From NCBI GenBank assembly GCA_016710745.1, contig JADJVB010000010.1:1240001-1304000 (forward strand): a stretch of DNA of 64,000 bases, read 5' to 3'. The notes under the pieces are model-generated. The model did not search any database and was not told where the DNA came from. It saw nothing but the letters and a program-made list of their open reading frames with translations. The position numbers and the translations under genes are program-made. Source of the stretch: Chitinophagaceae bacterium. Lineage in GTDB: Bacteria; Bacteroidota; Bacteroidia; Chitinophagales; Chitinophagaceae. Positions 33,896 through 42,115 of the stretch are shown here, piece by piece; the first letter of the stretch is position 1; every line of letters begins with the position of its first letter.

Positions 33896-35236
33896 GTGAA
33901 GAAGTTCATAACAACACTTAAGAATATCTGGAGCATAGAAGAACTACGCAATAAGATCATGTTCACTTTGATATTGATCTTTATCTACCGTTTAGGTTCT
34001 TTCATCGTTTTACCGGGTATCGATCCTAATAAATTAGCCAGCCTGGCAACCAGTACGCAGGGTGGTATGCTTGGTTTACTGGATACCTTTGTTGGTGGTG
34101 CATTTTCCAAAGCATCGATCTTTGCATTAGGTATCATGCCTTATATATCGGCGTCTATCTTTATGCAGTTGATGACCATCCTTGTACCCCAGATGGCAAA
34201 AATTCAAAAAGAAGGTGAGAGTGGCAGAAAGAAGATCAACCAATGGACAAGATACCTGACCGTTATTGTTACTGCATTTCAGGCAGCAGCTTATATAGGA
34301 TATTTGAAAAGTCCGGGTAATGCCGAAGCCATTATTCCCGCATTCAGTGCCTACTTCTGGGCTTCAACTGTGATCATCCTTACTACCGGTACACTATTCG
34401 TGATGTGGCTTGGTGAAAAAATTACAGACAAGGGTTTGGGAAATGGTACGTCAATCATTATTATGATTGGAATCCTGGCCCGTCTCCCGTCGTCGTTTAA
34501 GCAGGAGTGGGCAGCAAGAATCACCGGCGGTGCTGGCGGAATCCTGATCATATTGATTGAGGTATTATTGCTGATTGCCGTAATTCTGGGTGTTATATTA
34601 CTGGTGCAAGGCACCAGGAAGGTTCCGGTTAATTACGCCAAACAGATCGTAGGTAACCGCCAGTTTGGTGGTGCAAGGAATTTTCTGCCGTTAAAAGTAA
34701 ATGCTTCGGGCGTAATGCCGATCATTTTTGCGCAGGCCATCCTGTTCCTGCCAACCTTATTTTCATCCGGTGGAACGGCTTCCTGGGCCACCTATTTTAC
34801 CGATCATACCAAGATCGGATATATGTTAATCTATTCGATCGCAGTTATTGCCTTTACGTTCCTGTACACAGCTTTGATTTTTAATCCAAAGCAAATGGCC
34901 GATGAATTAAAACGTAATAACGGATTTATACCGGGCGTAAAACCCGGGCAACCAACAGCCGATTATATTGGAACCATTATGGACAGGATTACCCTGCCCG
35001 GCGCCGTATTGCTTGCCTTTGTTGGTATCCTGCCGGGTATCATTCAGTTGATATTTGGCATGCAGCAGGGATTTGCAACTTTCTTTGGCGGTACCTCTTT
35101 GTTGATCAATGTGGCTGTTATTTTAGATACCTTGCAGCAGATAGAAACACAATTATTGATGCGTCAGTACGATGGCCTAATGAGCAGTGGCAGAATTCAG
35201 GGCAGGCAGCAAGGTGTTACAGCAGGTGGTATTTAA
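33896..35236 (+). CDS. secY: Protein translocase subunit SecY
   Basis: 446 residues if started at the GTG at 33896 (KKFITTLKNIWSIEELRNKI follows the initiator), which matches family N-termini; the TTG at 33830 would add 22 residues without support. SecY is the inner-membrane channel for Sec export. Ten membrane segments are apparent, with signatures RLGSFIVLPGIDPN, DTFVGGAFSKASIFALGIMP, YISASIFMQLM, GIGNGTS-like GLGNGTSIIIMIGI and LPLKVNASGVMPIIFAQ. Confidence 0.96.
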   Translation: MKKFITTLKNIWSIEELRNKIMFTLILIFIYRLGSFIVLPGIDPNKLASLATSTQGGMLGLLDTFVGGAFSKASIFALGIMPYISASIFMQLMTILVPQMAKIQKEGESGRKKINQWTRYLTVIVTAFQAAAYIGYLKSPGNAEAIIPAFSAYFWASTVIILTTGTLFVMWLGEKITDKGLGNGTSIIIMIGILARLPSSFKQEWAARITGGAGGILIILIEVLLLIAVILGVILLVQGTRKVPVNYAKQIVGNRQFGGARNFLPLKVNASGVMPIIFAQAILFLPTLFSSGGTASWATYFTDHTKIGYMLIYSIAVIAFTFLYTALIFNPKQMADELKRNNGFIPGVKPGQPTADYIGTIMDRITLPGAVLLAFVGILPGIIQLIFGMQQGFATFFGGTSLLINVAVILDTLQQIETQLLMRQYDGLMSSGRIQGRQQGVTAGGI

Positions 35237-35270
35237 TTAGAACGACCCTTTCGGGGGGATAGAAAATAGT

Positions 35271-35305
35271 ACACAAACCCCGACTGAAAGAGTCGGGGTT
35301 TGTGT
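35271..35305. other. Strong hairpin between secY and map, no T run
   Basis: A perfect 15-pair stem (ACACAAACCCCGACT and its complement) with a five-base loop, 34 bases after the secY stop. Neither strand has a good T run just after it, so it is a weak terminator at best; mRNA processing or stabilisation is an alternative. Confidence 0.6.
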
Positions 35306-35430
35306 TAAAAATGGTTTGTCATTTTGTTGCTTCGGGTTCTGGTAAAGGCCATCTGTGAGCTGATTAAAAAAATTAATAACAAATGTCACGCCCGATAGCG
35401 ATCGGTGCAGGAAAACAGAAATAAACAAGT

Positions 35431-36252
35431 ATGATCCATTATAAAAATAAGGCCGAAATAGAACTGATGCGGGAAAGTAGTTTATTGGTTAGTGAAACAC
35501 TTGCCCTGATAGCGGCATCTATTAAACCCGGGATGACTACCCTGCAGTTAGATAAAATAGCGGAAGAGTTTATCCGGGATAATAAAGCAACGGCTTCCTT
35601 CAAGGGTTATCATGGATTTCCATTTACCTGTTGTATGTCTGTTAACGATGCCGTTGTGCATGGTTTTCCAACCACAAGGGAATTGGTAAGCGGCGATGTG
35701 GTTTCGGTAGATGTGGGTGTGTTTAAAAATGGTTTTCATGGCGACAGTGCCTATACTTTTGCGGTTGGAGAAATAGCTGATGAAGTGATGCAACTGATGC
35801 GGGTTACCAAAGAATCCTTATATAAAGGAATTGAAAAAGCAATTATTGGTAACCGTGTTGGCGATATTGCACACGCCATTCAGGATTATACCGAGAAACA
35901 GCATGGTTATGGTGTGGTTCGCGACCTGGTGGGGCATGGCCTTGGTCGGTCATTACATGAAGAACCGCAGGTACCTAATTTTGGTAAAAGGGGCACCGGC
36001 GCCAAATTGAAAGAGGGACTGGTGATCGCCATTGAACCCATGATCAACCTGGGTACCAAGGATGTTTTTCATGATAAGGACGGGTGGACGATCCGTACCG
36101 CCGATGGAAAACCTTCGGCTCATTATGAACACGACATATGTATTCAAAAAGGAAAGGCTGATATATTATCCTCATTTACCGCCATTGAAGCCGCAGAAAA
36201 GGCGAATGCTGAACTATGTTCTGCTTATATGTTACAGGATACGGTACTTTAG
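35431..36252 (+). CDS. map: Methionine aminopeptidase, type I
   Basis: 273 residues, slightly longer than the usual 250-265. It removes the initiator Met from new proteins. The five metal ligands are visible: Asp in VSVDVGVFK, Asp in HGDSAYTF, His in VGHGLGRSLHEEP, Glu in AIEPMINLG and Glu in AHYEHDICI. The last 20 residues (AIEAAEKANAELCSAYML) extend beyond the core. In many Bacteroidota infA comes next; here no infA or rpmJ is seen. Confidence 0.95.
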   Translation: MIHYKNKAEIELMRESSLLVSETLALIAASIKPGMTTLQLDKIAEEFIRDNKATASFKGYHGFPFTCCMSVNDAVVHGFPTTRELVSGDVVSVDVGVFKNGFHGDSAYTFAVGEIADEVMQLMRVTKESLYKGIEKAIIGNRVGDIAHAIQDYTEKQHGYGVVRDLVGHGLGRSLHEEPQVPNFGKRGTGAKLKEGLVIAIEPMINLGTKDVFHDKDGWTIRTADGKPSAHYEHDICIQKGKADILSSFTAIEAAEKANAELCSAYMLQDTVL

Positions 36253-36488
36253 CCCCTCACGGTCGTCGTTCAGCATATTATCGGGACTGATTTAAGAGTC
36301 TTTGTATCTGAAAATAGCTCAGGCTTTTGAATACCCGTTTATTTTTGCATAGCCGTAATCGGACGTTTCTTTCACGTTTTTTTTTGCTATCGGTGTTGCC
36401 ATCTGTTTTTTTAATGCATTTAGTTTGTTTTTAACTCAATGCTTTTAGGAATATAACCGGTATTTGTAATTTGCCCGTACCTTATACT

Positions 36489-36496
36489 TATTTTTG
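36489..36496 (+). promoter_or_regulatory. Candidate -7 box for the flavoprotein gene
   Basis: TATTTTTG at 36489-36496 matches TAnnTTTG and lies 18 bases before the ATG at 36515. A TTTG lies 22 bases further up. The 262-base gap before it holds no gene I can support. Confidence 0.45.
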
Positions 36497-36514
36497 AAGA
36501 CACGATTTTAAAAT

Positions 36515-37747
36515 ATGAAGAAAAACAGGTTGGTAGTAATTGGCGGCGGGGCAGCAGGTTTTTTTTGCGCGGTAAATGCCGCCCGGTTAAATCCTGCATT
36601 GGAAGTAGTGATACTGGAAAGATCGAACAAGCTGTTGAGTAAAGTAAAAGTGAGTGGGGGTGGCCGATGTAACGTTACCCACGCCTGTTATAGCATCGCG
36701 GAAATGATAAAAAAATATCCAAGAGGTTCTTCCTTTTTAAAAAAAGCTTTTCATCATTTTTTTACCGCGGATACCATTGCCTGGTTTTCTGAAAGGGGAG
36801 TGGCTTTAAAAGCCGAAGCAGATGGCAGGATGTTTCCTGTATCTGATGATTCCCAAACTATAATTGATTGTTTGATGAGAGAAGCAAACAAGTATGCTGT
36901 TGACATTTTAATGAACAGGGAAGTTAAGGGGATCAATAAAATGGCCAGCGGTTGGGATTTACTGATGATAGATGAAACTGTTTTGTCGGCTAATTTTGTT
37001 TGTATTGCCAGTGGCGGCTATCCAAAAATATCGCAGTATAGCTGGTTAAGTAATTCCGAACACGAGGTTGAGGAGCCGGTTCCTTCATTGTTTACTTTTA
37101 ACCTGCCTGGTAATGCGGTAACCGCGTTAATGGGTGTGGCTGTTGAAAATGCACAAGTAAAGATTCCCGGGTCTAAATTTTCCGAATCGGGTCCGCTGCT
37201 GATCACACATTGGGGAATGAGCGGACCTGCGGTACTTAAGCTTTCGGCCTGGGCTGCCAGGGAGTTGTGGGAGCGGAGATATGAGTTTGCCATTCTTGTA
37301 AACTGGATCCCGGAGTTCAACGAAAATAGCCTGCGTGAAAAAATGCAAAAACTGCGTTTTGAATTGGCGGCTCAAAAAATAGCTAACCGAAATCCATTCG
37401 GTCTTCCTAATCGTTTATGGGAATACCTGCTGGCGCAATCCGGTGTACATCCAGATGGGCGTTGGGCCGATCTTCCGGCCAAAGAACAAAATAAACTGAT
37501 CAGGAATTTATGCGCTAATGAATATTTCGTAAAAGGCAAAACAACATTTAAAGAGGAATTTGTTACAGCAGGTGGCATTCAGTTAACGGACATAGATTTC
37601 AATACCATGGAGAGTAAAAAACACAGCGGTTTATATTTCGCCGGTGAAGTGATCAATGTTGATGGCATTACCGGTGGCTATAATTTTCAAAATGCCTGGA
37701 CAACGGGTTGGATAGCAGCTAAAGCGATCAGTAGTTTAGAGGCTTAG
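36515..37747 (+). CDS. NAD(P)/FAD-dependent oxidoreductase, HI0933/BaiN family
   Basis: 410 residues. The dinucleotide-binding motif is at the N-terminus (VVIGGGAAGFFCAVNAARL), followed by the family signatures VSGGGRCNVTHACY, CIASGGYPKIS, GPLLITHWGMSGPAVLKLSA, FVTAGGIQLTDIDF and the C-terminal FAD motif GLYFAGEVINVDGITGGYNF. Members are flavoproteins; most have unknown substrates, and some act on bile acids or other unsaturated ketones. Assignment beyond the family is not possible. Confidence 0.93.
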   Translation: MKKNRLVVIGGGAAGFFCAVNAARLNPALEVVILERSNKLLSKVKVSGGGRCNVTHACYSIAEMIKKYPRGSSFLKKAFHHFFTADTIAWFSERGVALKAEADGRMFPVSDDSQTIIDCLMREANKYAVDILMNREVKGINKMASGWDLLMIDETVLSANFVCIASGGYPKISQYSWLSNSEHEVEEPVPSLFTFNLPGNAVTALMGVAVENAQVKIPGSKFSESGPLLITHWGMSGPAVLKLSAWAARELWERRYEFAILVNWIPEFNENSLREKMQKLRFELAAQKIANRNPFGLPNRLWEYLLAQSGVHPDGRWADLPAKEQNKLIRNLCANEYFVKGKTTFKEEFVTAGGIQLTDIDFNTMESKKHSGLYFAGEVINVDGITGGYNFQNAWTTGWIAAKAISSLEA

Positions 37748-37902
37748 GAGTTTAGTAAGGGGTAAAAGACCGAAGATCGCCTTGCTAAACCACTAAACTT
37801 CTAAACCCTAAACCTCCCACCCAGCCTTCAATCTTCACAAATTCTTCACTTCTGTATTTCTTTGCCAGCTTCATTTCAGTTACTTTTGTCAATACTTAAG
37901 GT

Positions 37903-38997
37903 ATGAAAAAAATAGACCGCTATATACTGTCGAAATATCTGACTACATTCTTTTTTTGTTTGATATTATTTACAGTAATCGTTGTGGTGGTGGATATTAG
38001 TGAAAAAACCGACAATTTTGTAAAATCAAAATTGCCGGTATCGCAGATCATTACTGATTATTATTTCGGTTTTATCCCCCGGATCGACGCCATGCTTTTT
38101 CCTTTGTTTGTTTTTATTTCGGTGATATTCTTTACGAGTAAAATGGCGGGCCGTTCCGAAATTATTGCCATTCTCAGCAGTGGGGTAAGTTTTCGTCGCT
38201 TTTTATTGCCATATATAATTGGCGGCATTTTTCTTTCGGCATTGCTTTGGTTTGGGTATCAGTATGTTGTTCCAAAAGCAAATCTAAAATGGGCAAATTT
38301 CGAATCCAGGTATATTGATGGGCCTGCTCCACCAGGAAGTAATAAGGCCAATTATAAACAGAATTTATATTTTAAAACGGATTCCAATACCTACGTGGGA
38401 ATAAGGGGGTATGACACTTTGTTAAAAACCGGAAATGGTTTTTTTGTACAACAGTTTCAGCATAATAAACTGCTGTACAATTTACGGAGCGACCAATTTA
38501 ACTGGGACACGGCAACCAATAAATGGAAACTGTTTAATGCAGTTGAACGAAGGCTGGATAGCATTTCGGAAAGGATAACCCGGTCGCAGGAGAAACTGAT
38601 GAGTTATAATTTCAAACCGCGTGATCTGCGAAAAGATGAGTTTCTTAAAGATCAGCTGCCCACTTCGGAGTTGGATGAATTCATAAAATTGGAAAGATTA
38701 CGCGGTTCGGAAACGCTGGGGATGTTGCTCGTTGAACGATTTAACCGGGATTCCATTCCGGTGTCCGTTCTAATTCTAACGATCATCGGGGCTGTTTTAG
38801 CTTCCCGAAAAGTAAGGGGAGGTAGTGGATTACACCTGGCAATTGGCGTTATCATCAGCGTATTGTTTATTCTTTTTGGCCGCTTCTCCCTGGTTTTTGC
38901 CACCAAAGGCAATTTTACACCTTTGCTGGCAGCCTGGACGCCGAACATAATCTTCGGGTTCATCGCTTTTTACCTGTATAAAAAGGCACCGAAGTAA
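37903..38997 (+). CDS. LptF/LptG-family permease
   Basis: 364 residues. In the Lpt bridge these permeases, driven by LptB, extract LPS from the inner membrane. The N-terminus begins MKKIDRYILSKYLTTFFFCL, typical of the family; two membrane segments follow (38-80 and 95-120), then a beta-jellyroll periplasmic domain (about 130-265) and three membrane segments at the end (SVLILTIIGAVLASRKVRGG). A TACTTTTG box at 37881-37888 is a weak promoter candidate. In many Bacteroidota this gene follows tgt; here they are 36 kb apart. Confidence 0.92.
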   Translation: MKKIDRYILSKYLTTFFFCLILFTVIVVVVDISEKTDNFVKSKLPVSQIITDYYFGFIPRIDAMLFPLFVFISVIFFTSKMAGRSEIIAILSSGVSFRRFLLPYIIGGIFLSALLWFGYQYVVPKANLKWANFESRYIDGPAPPGSNKANYKQNLYFKTDSNTYVGIRGYDTLLKTGNGFFVQQFQHNKLLYNLRSDQFNWDTATNKWKLFNAVERRLDSISERITRSQEKLMSYNFKPRDLRKDEFLKDQLPTSELDEFIKLERLRGSETLGMLLVERFNRDSIPVSVLILTIIGAVLASRKVRGGSGLHLAIGVIISVLFILFGRFSLVFATKGNFTPLLAAWTPNIIFGFIAFYLYKKAPK

Positions 38998-39187
38998 TAA
39001 TCCAGACGGCTGTTTTTTTGTGATTAAACTTTATGGTAAAACTTTTGTTTTAGAGGCTGCTGAATCGTAATTTTAAGTGTCCAAAAAAGAGTTAAAAAAC
39101 GTCAGGCAAAAATCAGGACTGAATCACAATCAGCCGCTAGCATTACAATAACAAACGACGATTTTCTATCATTAAATATTTAGTTTT

Positions 39188-40513
39188 ATGGGAATTATTA
39201 AAGACAGGTTTAAAGAGAAAGCAGACCAAACGGCTGCTGAAATTAAAAGCATTTTAAAAGAGCATGGCAATAAAGTTATAGGCGAGGTAACCTTGAGCCA
39301 GATATACGCTGGTATGCGGGGTATAACGGCGCTGGTGTCGGAAACCTCACTGCTTGATGCACAGGAAGGTATTCGTTTTCGCGGCTATTCTATTCCGGAA
39401 CTCAGGGAAAAATTGCCGAGGATTCCGGGAGGATCCGAACCCTTACCTGAAGGACTGTTTTATTTAATGCTGGTTGGCTCATTACCAACCGAAGAAGAAG
39501 TACATCATTTGACCAGTACCTGGCAAAGGAGAAGTCACGTGCCCAATTATGTTTTTGCATCTATTGAAGCACTCCCGATAAATGCACATCCCATGACCCA
39601 GTTTGTAGTGGCCATTATGAGTTTGCAAACCGAAAGTCATTTTGCAAAACGTTATGCAAAAGGGATGAGCAAGTCGGAATATTGGGAGGCTGTTTTTGAC
39701 GATTCTATGGATCTGATAGCACGCTTGCCACGAATAGCGGCCTATATCTATCGCCGTAAGTATAAAGGCGGTGAACATATTCAACCAAACGGGTTGCTGG
39801 ATTGGGCAGGCAATTTTGCGCATATGCTGGGCTATGAAGACGAAGGATTTCATGCATTAATGCGTTTGTATATGACCATTCATGCCGATCACGAAGGCGG
39901 AAATGTATCAGCACATACTACGCACCTGGTTGGTTCGGCATTGGCCGATCCCTATTTGAGTTTTGCTGCCGGAATGAATGGCCTGGCAGGCCCTTTGCAT
40001 GGCCTGGCCAATCAGGAAGTGATCAAGTGGATCTATGAAATGAGAGAAAGCATCGGAACCGATACGCCATCGAAAGAACAAATTGAAGAATATGTTAAAA
40101 AGACCCTGAGTGAAGGGAAAGTGGTACCTGGGTACGGCCATGCTGTATTACGTGAAACTGATCCCCGTTTTATAGCCCAGATGGAATTTGGTAAAAAACA
40201 CATGCCCGATGATCCATTGGTTCAAACCGTATGGAATATTTATGAGGCAGTACCTCCGGTATTGGGCTCCATTGCAAAAATTAAAAATCCATGGCCTAAT
40301 GTAGATGCCCATAGTGGTGCTTTATTAGTGCATTACGGTATGGTGGAATATGAATTTTATACCGTTTTATTTGGCGTTTCACGATCATTGGGTGTTTTGG
40401 CTAGTTTATGCTGGGACAGAGCGCTGGGCTTCCCGTTGGAAAGGCCAAAATCGGTAAACACCAGTTTGGTAAAAGAATGGCTCGAGGGCAAGGAAGACAT
40501 CTGGGGCGATTAA
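39188..40513 (+). CDS. gltA: Citrate synthase, eukaryotic (mitochondrial) type
   Basis: 441 residues. It condenses oxaloacetate and acetyl-CoA at the entry to the TCA cycle. Sequence style is that of mitochondrial enzymes rather than the NADH-regulated GltA of E. coli: FRGYSIPELREKLPRIPGGS, HADHEGGNVSAHTTHLVGSA, LSFAAGMNGLAGPLHGLANQ. Catalytic residues are in place: His in GPLHGLANQE, His in VPGYGHAVLRETDPR, Asp in NVDAHSGALL. A stand-alone gene with a clear terminator. Confidence 0.96.
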   Translation: MGIIKDRFKEKADQTAAEIKSILKEHGNKVIGEVTLSQIYAGMRGITALVSETSLLDAQEGIRFRGYSIPELREKLPRIPGGSEPLPEGLFYLMLVGSLPTEEEVHHLTSTWQRRSHVPNYVFASIEALPINAHPMTQFVVAIMSLQTESHFAKRYAKGMSKSEYWEAVFDDSMDLIARLPRIAAYIYRRKYKGGEHIQPNGLLDWAGNFAHMLGYEDEGFHALMRLYMTIHADHEGGNVSAHTTHLVGSALADPYLSFAAGMNGLAGPLHGLANQEVIKWIYEMRESIGTDTPSKEQIEEYVKKTLSEGKVVPGYGHAVLRETDPRFIAQMEFGKKHMPDDPLVQTVWNIYEAVPPVLGSIAKIKNPWPNVDAHSGALLVHYGMVEYEFYTVLFGVSRSLGVLASLCWDRALGFPLERPKSVNTSLVKEWLEGKEDIWGD

Positions 40514-40536
40514 ATAATATCCTGTTATTATTATGC

Positions 40537-40566
40537 AAACCGGAATTCAATTCCGGTTTTTTTTGT
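40537..40566 (+). terminator. Intrinsic terminator of the citrate synthase gene
   Basis: Stem AAACCGGAATT paired with its complement around a single C, then an eight-base T run, 24 bases after the stop. Confidence 0.92.
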
Positions 40567-40592
40567 TAATTTCGGCACTCAAAAAATAAGAA

Positions 40593-41339
40593 ATGAAAAA
40601 AGGAGTATTTGTATTAGCAATGGGTTTATTTTCTGCCGTTGGTTTTGCGCAGGGAACAAAAACCACCACCGATCCGAACCTGAATGTTTTTAAACAGGCA
40701 ATTAATACCGGCGACCTGTCGACGGGAATCACGGCGCTAAATTATTATGTTAACGGACAGGGTGCCAACACCGTTTATGAAGATACCCTGGCTATGTTGT
40801 ATTTACAGCAGAATTCTTTTATTCAGTGCTTTTATTGGGCCGACAAAAGATTGAAAGTAAAACCAGATGACCTTATTTTGATGGAAATGAAAGGGATCTG
40901 CCTGGATAAATTAAATCAGCCTAAAGAAGCGATTGCTATTTATGAAAAATTGTATGCCAAAACAAAAAGCCCTTTTCATGCCTATTCCTTAATGGATTTG
41001 CAATACAGTATAAAACGCCTGGCCGAATGTATGGCCACTGCTGCCAGCGCCGAAAAGCTTCAGTATAAACCCGAATTTACCGTTTCGTATAGTGTTGGTG
41101 AACAAATGGGGCGTACATTATTACAGGCCGGAATTTATAACATAACCGGGTTGGCATTGTACGACCTGGATAAAAAGGCTGAGTCAAAAGCTTATTTTGA
41201 AAGAGCCTTAGCCCTCGACAGTAATTTTGTGCTGGCACGTCAGAACCTGGAAGCCATTAAATCTATTGAGTCTGGTGTAAATAAAGCTAATGGTGGAGCC
41301 AATAATAATCCTGCTTCACCGGCAAATAAGAACGACTAA
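40593..41339 (+). CDS. Secreted TPR-repeat protein
   Basis: 248 residues. Signal peptide MKKGVFVLAMGLFSAVGFAQ. The body is helical with TPR-like motifs: about 60-95 (DTLAMLYLQQNSFIQCFYWA), 95-130 (LMEMKGICLDKLNQPKEAIA), and 190-225 (LALYDLDKKAESKAYFERAL then ALDSNFVLARQNLEA). The tail is Asn/Gly/Ala-rich. Probably a periplasmic scaffold; partners unknown. Confidence 0.8.
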   Translation: MKKGVFVLAMGLFSAVGFAQGTKTTTDPNLNVFKQAINTGDLSTGITALNYYVNGQGANTVYEDTLAMLYLQQNSFIQCFYWADKRLKVKPDDLILMEMKGICLDKLNQPKEAIAIYEKLYAKTKSPFHAYSLMDLQYSIKRLAECMATAASAEKLQYKPEFTVSYSVGEQMGRTLLQAGIYNITGLALYDLDKKAESKAYFERALALDSNFVLARQNLEAIKSIESGVNKANGGANNNPASPANKND

Positions 41340-41346
41340 AATAATT

Positions 41347-41377
41347 TTTGACACCACGGTGGTTGCCACTATATTTG
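41347..41377 (+). promoter_or_regulatory. Promoter of the tRNA-Ala locus
   Basis: TTTG at 41347-41350 and TATATTTG at 41370-41377 with exactly 19 bases between: a full-consensus Bacteroidota promoter. It points into the row of tRNA-like units, about 10 bases before the first. Confidence 0.85.
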
Positions 41378-41387
41378 CAGCCCGTTT

Positions 41388-41463
41388 GGGGGGTTAGCTC
41401 TCCCGATAGTTATCGCGAGGCTAGAGCGTCCCGAATGCCTTCGCGAAGGTTGTTGTTGAAGTT
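41388..41463 (+). pseudogene. Altered tRNA-Ala copy A, arms replaced by palindromes
   Basis: Starts with the same GGGGGGTTAGCTC as the true tRNA, but the D-loop AGTTGG is replaced by a palindrome-like insert at 41401-41420 (core CGATAGTTATCG). CTAGAGCG then follows, and the anticodon arm is replaced by CCCGAATGCCTTCGCG. The T-arm region reads GTTGTTGAA. No 3' acceptor strand is present. Confidence 0.65.
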
Positions 41464-41480
41464 CTTAAATAAAAATAAGC

Positions 41481-41540
41481 GGGGGGTTAGCTCAGTTGGC
41501 TAGAGCGTCCCGAATGCCTTCGGGAAGGTCGTTGTTGAAA
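41481..41540 (+). pseudogene. Altered tRNA-Ala copy B, anticodon arm replaced by a hairpin
   Basis: The first 27 bases equal the functional tRNA (acceptor strand and whole D arm). Where the tRNA has its anticodon arm, copy B has TCCCGAATGCCTTCGGGA, a seven-pair hairpin. AGGTCGT then returns as in the tRNA, and the rest decays into an A-rich spacer. It cannot make a tRNA. Confidence 0.7.
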
Positions 41541-41553
41541 TAAAAATAAATTT

Positions 41554-41627
<74 letters not shown>

Positions 41628-41633
41628 CAAATT

Positions 41634-41658
41634 AAATCCTGCAATTGCAGGATTTTTT
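41634..41658 (+). terminator. Terminator of the tRNA-Ala locus
   Basis: A perfect 22-base palindrome (AAATCCTGCAA and complement) with a T run at 41653-41658. It ends five bases before the start codon of the GIY-YIG gene, which would therefore need read-through or its own promoter. Confidence 0.85.
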
Positions 41659-41662
41659 GTTT

Positions 41663-41980
41663 ATGCCATTTTTTGTATACATAATATATTCTCCAACTCT
41701 TGACCAATTCTACATTGGCCACACAGAAAATTTGAAAGACCGACTTTTCAGTCATACCAATTCCGAAAGCAAGTCGACTAAAAAAGCAAATGACTGGATT
41801 GTAAAGTATGCCGAGGAATATGGCACAAGGGCTGAAGCTATTCTTCGTGGAAAATCCGGCCAAAGTGACCAGATATTTCCGTTTTCAATTGACCAGGAAA
41901 AACATTGGTTATCAAATCATTTGCTGGTCAGTCAAGACCGGATTCCGGTGGTCAAGGTCACCGAATTTTCCACCCGATAG
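41663..41980 (+). CDS. Small GIY-YIG nuclease-family protein
   Basis: 105 residues from the ATG at 41663. The GIY-YIG core is clear: FVYIIYSPTLDQFYIGHTEN (the two tripeptides are VYI and YIG), the Arg in LKDRLFSH, STKKANDWIVKYAEEY and the Glu in TRAEAILR. After about residue 62 the usual ending (an REKxIKxWKSRKxIE-type helix) is missing; instead comes a tail of about 43 residues encoded by a segment with inverted-repeat ends (41847-41973). The stop codon lies inside the next palindrome. These small nucleases are common in Bacteroidota. Activity is uncertain with the replaced tail. Confidence 0.82.
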   Translation: MPFFVYIIYSPTLDQFYIGHTENLKDRLFSHTNSESKSTKKANDWIVKYAEEYGTRAEAILRGKSGQSDQIFPFSIDQEKHWLSNHLLVSQDRIPVVKVTEFSTR

Positions 41981-42050
41981 CTATCGGGATGGTTAGAACG
42001 TCCCGAAAGCATTCGGGAAGGTCGTTCCGCTTCAGGCGGGATACTCTCCA
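41973..42050 (+). pseudogene. tRNA-like copy D, all three arms replaced by hairpins
   Basis: In cloverleaf order: CCCGATAGCTATCGGG (41973-41988, perfect palindrome) in the D-arm place; GGTTAGAACG resembling the junction GGCTAGAGCG; TCCCGAAAGCATTCGGGA (42001-42018) in the anticodon-arm place; AGGTCG as in the variable region; TTCCGCTTCAGGCGGGA (42025-42041, two G-U pairs) in the T-arm place; then the acceptor 3' strand ACTCTCCA identical to the tRNA. The 5' acceptor strand is missing. Confidence 0.65.
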
Positions 42051-42056
42051 CAAATT

Positions 42057-42074
42057 AAATCCTGCAATGGCAGG
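42057..42074 (+). terminator. Second copy of the tRNA-locus terminator
   Basis: AATCCTGCAATGGCAGG followed by ten T. With the bases before it this copies the tail of the true tRNA and its terminator (41617-41651) with one mismatch. Confidence 0.8.
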
Positions 42075-42115
42075 TTTTTTTTTTGGATGCGGCGGGTCTG
42101 AAAAATATTGATTAA

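Noticed and set aside
36253..36514. Possible infA or rpmJ after map
   Set aside because: No frame encodes the short basic rpmJ or the OB-fold infA sequence; only a -7 box for the next gene is seen.
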